This document shows, one piece after another, positions 1 through 5,667 of a stretch of 6,021 bases of DNA. Position numbers and translations under genes: made by a program. Below the pieces are notes generated by a model that was given only the letters and a program-made list of their open reading frames with translations, ran no database searches and was not told the origin of the DNA. The stretch is taken from assembly GCA_905215095.1 (NCBI GenBank), contig CAJMOL010000105.1, positions 1 through 6,021 of the forward strand, read 5' to 3'. Origin of the DNA: an uncultured bacterium (GTDB lineage Bacteria > Actinomycetota > Coriobacteriia > Coriobacteriales > Coriobacteriaceae). How positions within the stretch are numbered: the stretch's first letter is position 1; every line of letters starts with the position of its first letter.

Positions 1-22
1 GCGAAGAGCGTTGCTGCCTAGG

Positions 23-178
23 CTAGCCCCTTGTCACACAAACTACCGAAGCCTCGATTTTGTTCTGCGTCTTCTCGCTAAGCTTTTCTCGTTTGTCGTT
101 GAGGTAATACGAGACGCTTGCCGTCGAGGTTCCCGCCTCTCGAGCGACGTCTGCGATCGTAACGCGCTGTTTTGCCAC
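23..178 (-). pseudogene. LacI-family transcriptional regulator, N-terminal HTH fragment (broken or truncated)
   Basis: The 51-codon frame encodes a LacI-type DNA-binding domain. Residues 6-26 (VTIADVAREAGTSTASVSYYL) form the helix-turn-helix, followed by the usual LSEKTQNKIEAS helix. I chose the GTG at 178 because a GAAGGAG ribosome-binding site (190-184) lies 5 nt upstream and the protein then begins MAKQRVTIADV, the normal LacI start. An in-frame ATG at 214 has no comparable site. The frame hits TAG at 25-23 just after the HTH, where a full-length repressor (~330 residues) would continue into the hinge and sugar-binding domain. Dropping one G from the GGGG run at 30-27 would open a frame reading TRASLGSNALR to the window edge, so a frameshift or sequencing error is possible; this is weak evidence. 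The gene is divergent from the PTS operon and would be its natural local repressor. HTH identity is firm; pseudogene status is uncertain because the window ends here. Confidence 0.6.
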
Positions 179-365
179 AGCGACTCCTTCCGACAGATGA
201 GCATTTTCCAACATGATGACTTTGAGTCTTGGTGAAGGATACGCTTCGGTGAGCGGCTTTTTCCTTTCATATGAGTATGCAACAAATGCGGCATACGGGT
301 GGGGTCGAAATTTGTGACCGGCATGCGCATCTGCCGTCTACCGAGAAAATCAAATACTTCTTGAC

Positions 366-385
366 TTTTGAAATCGAGGGCAAAA
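366..385. promoter_or_regulatory. Putative LacI/cre-type operator 1
   Basis: TTTTGAAATCGAGGGCAAAA has perfect 5-bp arms (TTTTG and CAAAA) placed symmetrically about a central CG. Its inner part, 369-382, fits the catabolite-responsive cre pattern TGNAANCGNNNNCA. A central CpG palindrome is the usual operator form for the LacI/CcpA family. It could be bound by the adjacent LacI-type regulator, by an intact paralogue or by a global regulator. Function is inferred from the pattern and from its position in a divergent intergenic region. Confidence 0.45.
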
Positions 386-403
386 TCGCAGGATTCATTT
401 TTG

Positions 404-430
404 GTTAAACGCATAACTAAATCGCATAAC
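404..430. promoter_or_regulatory. Putative LacI-type operator 2 with an adjacent repeated half-site
   Basis: GTTAAACGCATAAC (404-417) is palindromic at its outer four positions and at the central CG. The right half, CGCATAAC (410-417), is repeated exactly at 423-430, 13 bp further on. A longer inverted repeat, TTGGTTA (401-407) with TAACCAA (427-433), encloses both. The spacing suggests cooperative or overlapping binding of a LacI-family dimer. It lies 34 bp upstream of the best -35 candidate, so its effect on that promoter is not obvious from position alone. Confidence 0.45.
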
Positions 431-463
431 CAACGCTCTGACCTGCGCGTTTACCGAAATAAG

Positions 464-492
464 CTGGCATTAAGAAAACGAGCACCTATATT
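464..492 (+). promoter_or_regulatory. Candidate sigma-70-type promoter for the PTS operon
   Basis: CTGGCA (464-469, 4 of 6 to TTGACA) is followed after 17 bp by TATATT (487-492, 5 of 6 to TATAAT). Initiation near 499 would give a leader of roughly 95 nt before the PTS start codon. This is the best-spaced pair I found in the region, but the match is to a general bacterial consensus and start-site data are lacking. Confidence 0.35.
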
Positions 493-581
493 GTTCTTGT
501 CGAAAAGACAGCAAGTCCAAACGGCAGGGGATGCTCCGGAGGCCTCCGCAAACGGTGTCTTGCGCACGCAACTCTATGAAA

Positions 582-587
582 AGAGGG
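582..587 (+). promoter_or_regulatory. Ribosome-binding site fixing the EIIBC start
   Basis: AGAGGG lies 5 nt upstream of the ATG at 593. The reading frame stays open upstream to an ATG at 368, but that extension has no PTS-like sequence, runs across the operators and promoter, and lacks a comparable ribosome-binding site. The start at 593 puts the EIIB domain at residue 1, as expected. Confidence 0.7.
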
Positions 588-592
588 AAGCA

Positions 593-2065
593 ATGAAGAT
601 CGTAGGCGTTGCCGCCTGTACTGTGGGTATCGCCCACACGTATATGGCCCAGAAGGCGATTCAGGATGAATGCGCCGCCCGTGGCATCGAGTGCAAAGTC
701 GAGGCTCAGGGTGGCCTGGGTATCGAGAACGAGCTGACGCAGGAAGACGTGGATTCTGCCGACCTGGTGCTCGAGTCCGTCGACGTGGGCGTCGAGAACG
801 AGGATCGTTTTGAGCAGAAGATGGCCGAGGGAAAGTTCCTGAAGGTCGGCACCTCGGATGTAATCGCCGATCCGGTGAAGATCATCGACCAGGCCGTTGA
901 GATTATCAAGGCGACGGGCGGCGCCGTTGACGCGCCCAAGGCCGAGGCCAAGGCAGAGAAGAAGGCCGTCTCCGCTGCCCCGCAGGCCCCGACACCGGCG
1001 TCCAAGCAGTCTATCTTTGCCGATCCTGGTAAGACGCTGCTCAATGCATTCAATACCGGCGTTTCCTATTTTATCCCCATCGTCGTTATCGGCGGCGTGT
1101 TCCTCGCCTTCTCGCTGGCATCCGGTACCGCCGGCGCCAACGGCATGGAGGTTACGAACCCGCTGATGGTGAGTCTTAACACCATTGGCATGGCCGGCAT
1201 CTCCATGATGATCCCGGTGCTTGCGGCATACATCTCCTACTCGATGGCCGGCAAGCCCGCGCTCGCCCCCGGTTTTGTCCTGGGCTACCTGGTCAACAAT
1301 GCGGTCGTTACCCCTAACGGCAACAGCGTTTCGACCGGCTTCTTGGGCGCCATGATCATGGCAGTTATCTGCGGCTACTTTGTCCGCTGGATGAAGACCT
1401 GGAAGGTCAACAACACCATCCAGACCATCATGCCCATCCTGATCATCCCGATTCTGACCTCGCTTGTCCTGGGCATGGCCTATATCTACATCCTGGCCAC
1501 GCCGCTTGGCTTTGTGATGGACTGGCTTACCGGCGTGCTCGGTAGCCTGCAGGGCGGCTCCGCAGTTGTCCTGGGTCTGGTCATTGGCGTTATGACCGCC
1601 TTCGATATGGGTGGCCCCATCAACAAGACCGCCTCGACCTTCACCATGGCCATCATGGCCTCCGGTATCTACGGTCCTAACGGTATGTTCCGCGTCGCCG
1701 TCGCCGTTCCCCCGATCGCCTGTGGCCTCGCTGCGCTCATCGCCAAGAACAAGTTCGATGACGCCGACCGTCAGATGGGCATCTCCGCGCTGTTCATGGG
1801 CTGCATTGGTATTACCGAGGGCGCTATCCCCTTTGCGGTCAAGGACCTCGGTCACACCCTTCCCGGCATTTGCATCGGCTCTGCCGTGGGTGCGGCGCTT
1901 GCCGCCTTCCAGGGTATCGACTGCTACGTCCCGCACGGTGGCTTTATCGTCGCCCTTGCCACCAACAACGTCGCGCTGTTCTGCCTGGACATCGTGATTG
2001 GCGCCGTGGTCGCCGCTGCAATCCTGATTGCCATGAAGCCCACGCTCGACAAGCAGGCCAAGTAA
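593..2065 (+). CDS. PTS fructose-family transporter subunit EIIBC
   Basis: A 490-residue inner-membrane sugar permease that takes phosphate from an EIIA protein and phosphorylates its sugar during import. Residues 1-104 are a fructose-type EIIB with the phosphorylated Cys9 in CTVGIAHTYMA; most relatives have CPTGIAHTYMA, so the Pro-Thr after the Cys is replaced by Thr-Val. Residues ~107-140 are an Ala/Lys/Pro linker. Residues ~145-490 are EIIC, with many hydrophobic segments, KPALAPG (221-227), the fructose-EIIC signature GGPINK (340-345) and GITEGAIPF (406-414). No EIIA is fused, so EIIA must come from elsewhere, possibly beyond the window. It is first in the operon behind LacI-type operators. 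The family is clear; substrate (fructose, another ketose or a polyol) and site of phosphorylation cannot be read from the sequence. Confidence 0.93.
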   Translation: MKIVGVAACTVGIAHTYMAQKAIQDECAARGIECKVEAQGGLGIENELTQEDVDSADLVLESVDVGVENEDRFEQKMAEGKFLKVGTSDVIADPVKIIDQAVEIIKATGGAVDAPKAEAKAEKKAVSAAPQAPTPASKQSIFADPGKTLLNAFNTGVSYFIPIVVIGGVFLAFSLASGTAGANGMEVTNPLMVSLNTIGMAGISMMIPVLAAYISYSMAGKPALAPGFVLGYLVNNAVVTPNGNSVSTGFLGAMIMAVICGYFVRWMKTWKVNNTIQTIMPILIIPILTSLVLGMAYIYILATPLGFVMDWLTGVLGSLQGGSAVVLGLVIGVMTAFDMGGPINKTASTFTMAIMASGIYGPNGMFRVAVAVPPIACGLAALIAKNKFDDADRQMGISALFMGCIGITEGAIPFAVKDLGHTLPGICIGSAVGAALAAFQGIDCYVPHGGFIVALATNNVALFCLDIVIGAVVAAAILIAMKPTLDKQAK

Positions 2066-2076
2066 ACCTTTAAGGA

Positions 2077-2140
2077 CTCCGGTTGTGCGGAGGGATGGAT
2101 TTGACTCCGCACAGCCGCCCCTACACAACAAAATCCATCC
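2077..2140 (+). other. Structured intergenic RNA element with overlapping stems
   Basis: Right after the EIIBC stop, GGTTGTGCGGAG (2081-2092) pairs with CTCCGCACAGCC (2105-2116) as a 12-bp stem with one G-U wobble and a 12-nt loop. Ten of the loop bases, GGATGGATTT (2093-2102), are perfectly complementary to AAATCCATCC (2131-2140). CGGAG (2088-2092) can also pair with an upstream CTCCG (2077-2081). These pairings compete or form a partial pseudoknot. There is no U-tract after the main stem, so it is not a standard intrinsic terminator. It may protect or process the mRNA, or control the next gene. Pairing is seen; function is unknown. Confidence 0.5.
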
Positions 2141-2149
2141 GTACTGATA

Positions 2150-2168
2150 GGGCCCACATCTGGGTCCC
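2150..2168 (+). other. Small bulged hairpin upstream of the KbaZ-like gene
   Basis: GGGCCCA (2150-2156) and TGGGTCCC (2161-2168) form a 7-bp stem with a bulged T and a CATC loop. It sits about 30 nt before the strong AAGGAG ribosome-binding site (2198-2203) of the next gene. There is no U-tract. It may belong to the same structured region as the element just upstream. Confidence 0.3.
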
Positions 2169-2209
2169 AGGGAACTTTTGTCAAAAATCCTCTGGAGAAG
2201 GAGAACAAA

Positions 2210-3484
2210 ATGTCCAACCTCACCATCCGTCAGGCCGTTCAGGGCATGCTCAAGCTGCAGGATAGCGGCGATCACGCAACCATGGTCGGCATTGGCCCCA
2301 TGAGCCCCAACCTGATTCAGGCCGTGTTCGAGCTTGCCAAGGACGAGGATTTCCCGCCCATGTTTATCGCCAGCCGCAACCAGGTCGATATGGACGAGAT
2401 GGGCGCCGGCTACGTCAACGGTTGGGACCAGACGCGCTTTGCCGCCGACATCAAGAAGGTCGCCGACGAGGTGGGTTACACCGGTCCGTACTACCTGTGC
2501 CGCGATCACGGCGGTCCGTGGCAGCGCGACGAGGAGCGTAACGCCCACCTGCCCGAGGACGAGGCCATGGAGCTCGCCCGCAAGTCCTTCGTCGCCGACA
2601 TGGAGGCAGGCTTTGACCTGCTGATGGTCGACCCCACCAAGGACCCCTATCAGATCGGCAAGGTTATTCCGCTCGACGTGGTGCTTCGCCGCACGATCGA
2701 TCTTATCGACTACCTTGAGCAGTACCGTCGCGAGCATAACCTGCCCGAGGTTGCCTATGAGGTCGGTACCGAGGAGACCAATGGCGGCTTGACCTCTACC
2801 GATAAGTACGAGGAGTTCATTTCTCAGCTGCAGCCCGAGCTCGAGAAGCGCGGCTGCCCCATGCCCACCTTTATCGTCGGCCAGACCGGTACGCTCACCC
2901 GTTGGACCGAGCAGGTCGGTCATTACAACTTCAAGAATGCCCGCGAGCTCGCCGACATGGCTAAGCGCTACGGCGTGGGCCTGAAGGAGCACAACGCCGA
3001 CTATCTGGATGACGCGACGCTGCTCGAGCACATCCCGGCTCACGTGACGGCCTCCAATGTCGCCCCTCAGTACGGCACCGAGGAGACCCGCGCTTACCTC
3101 AAGCTCTGCGCTACCGAGCAGATTCTGGTCGACAACGGCCTGTGCGATGATCCCTCCGACCTGTATCACACGCTGCTGGTCAAGGCTATCAAGACCGAGC
3201 GTTGGCGCAAGTGGATGACCGGCGACGATGTCAACCTGCAGGTTGACGACATTCTGGCCGACGACGAGCTCAGCCTGAAGATTCTGGATGTCTCCGGCCA
3301 CTACGCGTTCAACGATCCCGAGGTCAAGGAGCAGGTCGAGAAGCTCTATCGCAACCTCGCTGCCCAGGACATCGACGGCAAGCGCTTTGTGATCGAGCAC
3401 ATCAAGCGCCCGATCAAGCAGTACGTCGTCGGTCTTAACCTCAAGGGCGTCACGACCCGCATCGAGAAGGCCCTCGAGGACTAG
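2210..3484 (+). CDS. KbaZ/GatZ-like (PF08013) protein; putative ketose-phosphate 4-epimerase
   Basis: A 424-residue cytoplasmic protein of the D-tagatose-1,6-bisphosphate aldolase KbaZ/GatZ family, often annotated as the non-catalytic aldolase subunit. It aligns from memory with E. coli KbaZ at SRNQVD (55-60), RDHGGPW (98-104, KbaZ GGDHLGPN), EVGTEE (184-189), VGQTGT (223-228) and KEHNADYL (259-266, KbaZ EAHSTDYQ), and the length is normal for the family. The start has AAGGAG 6 nt upstream. No GatY/KbaY class II aldolase is present in the window, so a partner role looks unlikely. A PF08013 member in Agrobacterium was reported to epimerise tagatose 6-phosphate to fructose 6-phosphate at C4, so an epimerase role fits better beside a PTS and a transketolase. 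Family assignment is strong; reaction and substrate are inferred. Confidence 0.85.
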   Translation: MSNLTIRQAVQGMLKLQDSGDHATMVGIGPMSPNLIQAVFELAKDEDFPPMFIASRNQVDMDEMGAGYVNGWDQTRFAADIKKVADEVGYTGPYYLCRDHGGPWQRDEERNAHLPEDEAMELARKSFVADMEAGFDLLMVDPTKDPYQIGKVIPLDVVLRRTIDLIDYLEQYRREHNLPEVAYEVGTEETNGGLTSTDKYEEFISQLQPELEKRGCPMPTFIVGQTGTLTRWTEQVGHYNFKNARELADMAKRYGVGLKEHNADYLDDATLLEHIPAHVTASNVAPQYGTEETRAYLKLCATEQILVDNGLCDDPSDLYHTLLVKAIKTERWRKWMTGDDVNLQVDDILADDELSLKILDVSGHYAFNDPEVKEQVEKLYRNLAAQDIDGKRFVIEHIKRPIKQYVVGLNLKGVTTRIEKALED

Positions 3485-3487
3485 GTA

Positions 3488-3544
3488 GTTCCGGCGTTTT
3501 GACAAACGCCGGACCGGTCGACGCTGCGCGGGCATCTGCCGGGC
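3488..3544. repeat. Tandem 57-bp repeat, copy 1 (with hairpin)
   Basis: The first of two 57-bp units, 52 of 57 bases identical, starts four bases after the KbaZ-like stop codon. It contains a 10-bp stem, TCCGGCGTTT/AAACGCCGGA (3490-3513), with a TGAC loop, then GACGCTGCGC and GCATCTGCCGGGC. No U-tract follows, so it is not a canonical terminator. A perfect TTGACA lies across the hairpin loop but has no -10 partner. Confidence 0.8.
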
Positions 3545-3550
3545 TATTAT

Positions 3551-3607
3551 GTTCCGGCGTTCTGACGAACGCCGGACCGCTCGACGCTGCGCACGCATCT
3601 GCCGGGC
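3551..3607. repeat. Tandem 57-bp repeat, copy 2 (with covarying hairpin)
   Basis: The second unit, six bases after the first. Its five differences include T to C and A to G at the two partners of the loop-closing pair (3562 and 3567), so T-A becomes C-G and the 10-bp stem (3553-3576) is kept. This is a compensatory change. Its 3' part overlaps the start of dispersed repeat copy A. Confidence 0.8.
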
Positions 3608-3678
3608 GATCTGCCGCTCAAACCGTCGCTTGCGTACCAAAGTACGCGGCGCTCCTCTTTCGCCGCAATCTTGGGCAC
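3583..3678. repeat. Dispersed intergenic repeat, copy A (upstream of transketolase)
   Basis: It begins GACGCTGCGC and has a 59-bp core (3613-3671) that matches copy B (5536-5595) with three substitutions and one inserted base. Two blocks of 20 and 23 bases are identical. The centre is a GCGTAC/GTACGC hairpin with a CAAA loop (3632-3647). In copy A the outer arms seen in copy B are largely degraded, but a GCGGCG/CGCCGC pairing (3646-3651 with 3661-3666) is possible. It ends about 50 bp before the transketolase start. Confidence 0.75.
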
Positions 3679-3728
3679 TGTGGAAACGCGGTGGCTTTGA
3701 CTTTGGAATTTCCTGAAAGGAGTTTTTC

Positions 3729-4565
3729 GTGGCAACTATCGAAGAGCTTGAGTCCCTGCGTTGGGACCTTCGCCGCGATTGCGTCGATATCATCATGGCT
3801 GGCGCCGGCGGCCACATCGGCGGCGACATGTCGGTCATCGACGCCCTCATGACCCTCTACGCCAACCACCTCAACATTTCGCCCGAGACCGTCGACGATC
3901 CCAACCGCGACCGCTTCGTGCTCTCCAAGGGCCACGCCATGGAAGCCTACTACGCGGTGCTCTGCCACGAGGGCTATCTGGACCTCGACGACGTTAAGGC
4001 CCGCTTCTCCAAGTTCGGCAGCCCCTACATCGGCCACCCCAACAACAAACTCAAGGGCATCGAGATGAACTCGGGCTCGCTGGGTCACGGCCTGCCCGTG
4101 GCCGTGGGCATGGCGCTCGCCGGCAAGATGGACGGTCGCGACTACCGCGTCTACACCATCATGGGCGACGGCGAGCTTGCCGAGGGCTCGGTCTGGGAGG
4201 GCGCCATGAGCGGTGGCAACTACCAGCTCGATAACCTGTGCGCGCTCGTGGACCGCAACCGCCTGCAGATCAGCGGCAGCACTGAGGACGTCATGAAGCA
4301 GGACTCGCAGGAGGAGCGCTGGGCCGCCTTCGGCTGGAACGTGCTCTCCATTCCGGGCAACGACGTTCGAGCCATCGACGCCGCGCTGACGCTTGCGGCA
4401 GAGACCAGCGGAAAGCCCACGGTCATCATCCTCAACACGGTGAAGGGCTATGGCTCGCCCGTCATGGAGGACAAGGCCGGCTGGCACCACCATCTGCCCA
4501 ACGACGAGGAATACGCCCAGATCATCGCCGATTTCGCTGCCCACAAGGAGGCCATCAATGGCTAA
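3729..4565 (+). CDS. Transketolase, N-terminal (TPP-binding) subunit
   Basis: A 278-residue cytoplasmic protein forming the pyrimidine-side half of a split transketolase, which moves two-carbon units between ketose and aldose phosphates using thiamine diphosphate and a metal ion. Visible motifs are GGHIGGDMS (27-35; many transketolases have HPGG), LSKGH, NSGSLGHGLPVAVGMA, and the TPP/metal motif GDGELAEG (from 146) ending at DRN (N177). The start is GTG with AAAGGAG 6 nt upstream. A full-length transketolase is ~650 residues; this half is of normal size for split forms. It follows the KbaZ-like gene after a repeat-filled 244-bp gap and overlaps the next gene by 8 bp, so the two subunits are probably translationally coupled. 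A specialised relative such as the two-subunit apulose-4-phosphate transketolase cannot be excluded. Confidence 0.92.
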   Translation: MATIEELESLRWDLRRDCVDIIMAGAGGHIGGDMSVIDALMTLYANHLNISPETVDDPNRDRFVLSKGHAMEAYYAVLCHEGYLDLDDVKARFSKFGSPYIGHPNNKLKGIEMNSGSLGHGLPVAVGMALAGKMDGRDYRVYTIMGDGELAEGSVWEGAMSGGNYQLDNLCALVDRNRLQISGSTEDVMKQDSQEERWAAFGWNVLSIPGNDVRAIDAALTLAAETSGKPTVIILNTVKGYGSPVMEDKAGWHHHLPNDEEYAQIIADFAAHKEAING

Positions 4566-5496
4566 CAAGATCGCCAACCGCAAGGTTATCTGCGACACGC
4601 TGCTCGAGGCCGCCGCAACCGACAAGGACATCGTCGTCCTGTGCTCCGACTCCCGTGGCTCCGCGTCGCTCACGCCGTTCTTCGATCAGTATCCCCAGCA
4701 GTCCGTTGAGGTCGGCATTGCCGAGCAGGATCTGGTGAGCATCGCCGCCGGCATGGCTTCGTGCGGCAAGAAGGCCTGGGCCGCCTCGCCGGCATCCTTT
4801 GTGACCACGCGTTCGTATGAGCAATGCAAGGTCGACGTTTCGTACTCCAATACCAACGTCAAGCTCATCGGCATCTCGGGCGGCGTGTCCTACGGCGCTC
4901 TGGGTATGAGCCACCACTCCGCGCAGGACATCGCCGCCATGAGCGCGATCCCCAACATGCGCGTGTATCTGCCGAGCGACCGCTTCCAGACCGCCGAGCT
5001 CGTGCGCGCCCTGGTCGCCGACAACAAGCCCGCCTACATCCGCGTGGGCCGCAACCCGGTCGAGGACGTGTACGCCGAGGATGAGTGCCCGTTCCAGATG
5101 GATCACGCCACCTGGGTGCGCCGCGGTACCGATGTGACGATCGTCGCCACCGGCGAAATGGTTCGCCACGCCGTGGACGCCGCCGACCTGCTGGCCGAGC
5201 AGGGCATCTCTGCCACCGTGCTCGACATGTACTGCGTCAAGCCGCTCGACGCCGAGACCGTGATCGAGGCCGCCGGCGCCACGCGTGCTGTTGTGACCGT
5301 CGAGGAGCATAGCCCCTTTGGCGGCCTGGGTTCCATGGTCGCGCAGGTGGTGGGCGAGCATTGCCCGCGTCCGGTCAAGTGCCTGAGCCTTCCCGACGCG
5401 CCGGTCATCACCGGCACGAGCCCCGAGGTCTTCGCGCACTACGGCCTGACGGGTGAAGGCATCGCTGAGACCGTTGCCGAGTTCCTCGGCAACTAG
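4558..5496 (+). CDS. Transketolase, C-terminal subunit
   Basis: A 312-residue partner subunit supplying the pyrimidine-binding and C-terminal domains of the split transketolase. VEVGIAEQDLVSIAAGMA holds the conserved Glu56 that activates the thiamine ring. PASFVTTRSYEQ (78-89), GISGGVSYGALGMSHHSAQD (105-124) and a transketolase-C domain with TVEEHSPFGGLGS near the end follow. The true start is ATG 4558, with AAGGAGG 6 nt upstream. The frame remains open to an ATG at 4450 inside the previous gene, but that stretch is out-of-frame shadow. The start overlaps the N-subunit stop within ATGGCTAA, giving matched expression of the pair. It has all expected motifs and looks intact. Sugar specificity is not evident; DXS- or dehydrogenase-type functions are less likely given the gene pairing and motifs. 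Confidence 0.92.
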   Translation: MANKIANRKVICDTLLEAAATDKDIVVLCSDSRGSASLTPFFDQYPQQSVEVGIAEQDLVSIAAGMASCGKKAWAASPASFVTTRSYEQCKVDVSYSNTNVKLIGISGGVSYGALGMSHHSAQDIAAMSAIPNMRVYLPSDRFQTAELVRALVADNKPAYIRVGRNPVEDVYAEDECPFQMDHATWVRRGTDVTIVATGEMVRHAVDAADLLAEQGISATVLDMYCVKPLDAETVIEAAGATRAVVTVEEHSPFGGLGSMVAQVVGEHCPRPVKCLSLPDAPVITGTSPEVFAHYGLTGEGIAETVAEFLGN

Positions 5497-5504
5497 TAGA
5501 CACA

Positions 5505-5613
5505 GACGCTGCGCGGCCGCCAAGCACCGCACCTTGCCGTTCAAACCGTCGCTTGCGTACACAAAGTACGCGGCGCTCCTCTTTCACGGCAATCTGCGGC
5601 ACTTGGCGGTCGC
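5505..5613. repeat. Dispersed intergenic repeat, copy B (long palindrome upstream of kinase)
   Basis: It shares GACGCTGCGC and the ~60-bp core (5536-5595) with copy A. Here the element folds on itself nearly end to end. Outer arms of 18 bases (5513-5530 with 5596-5613) have two mismatches and one G-U. Middle arms TTGCCGT/ACGGCAA (5534-5540 with 5586-5592) and inner arms GCGTAC/GTACGC (5555-5560 with 5566-5571) are perfect. It fills most of the gap between the transketolase and kinase genes. It resembles REP- or MITE-type intergenic repeats; no transposase, target duplication or coding capacity is seen. Confidence 0.75.
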
Positions 5614-5667
5614 TCGCTCCTTGTCCGCCAGGCTGTCTTTGATTTGGCGGAAGGAATGGGAGAGTAC

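Larger units (their letters stand above)
179..592. promoter_or_regulatory. Divergent control region between lacI-type fragment and PTS operon
   Basis: This 414-bp stretch carries no convincing gene. It is visibly more AT-rich than the coding DNA to its right. It holds the two CpG-centred palindromes and the promoter listed separately, plus a GTATGC/GCATAC inverted repeat (275-280 and 291-296, 10-nt spacer) nearer the regulator, and a perfect 12-bp palindrome CGGAGGCCTCCG (537-548) in the presumed leader of the PTS gene. I saw no clear promoter for the leftward regulator gene and no intrinsic terminator. Confidence 0.6.

Noticed and set aside
368..592. 75-codon N-terminal extension of the EIIBC frame
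   Set aside because: It crosses the operators and promoter, has no domain, and the ATG at 593 has a proper ribosome-binding site and begins the EIIB fold.
2081..2116. Intrinsic terminator after EIIBC
   Set aside because: The stem is strong but is followed by GCCCCTACAC, not a U-tract, and the downstream genes look co-transcribed.
3499..3504. Perfect TTGACA -35 hexamer after the KbaZ-like gene
   Set aside because: It lies in the hairpin loop, has no -10 at 16-18 bp, and is not kept in the second repeat copy.
3490..3607. CRISPR array
   Set aside because: Only two units, six bases apart, with no unique spacers and no cas genes.
470..3850. Very long antisense open frame (1126 codons) on the minus strand
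   Set aside because: It lies opposite the PTS and KbaZ-like genes, whose protein families are clear. GC-rich third positions commonly keep an antisense frame open. It has no recognisable domain and a low-complexity composition.
3499..3852. 117-codon plus-strand frame across the repeats into the transketolase gene
   Set aside because: Made of intergenic repeats and then an out-of-frame reading of a known gene.
4555..5562. Antisense frame of 335 codons opposite the transketolase C subunit
   Set aside because: Shadow of a well-supported gene; no family features.
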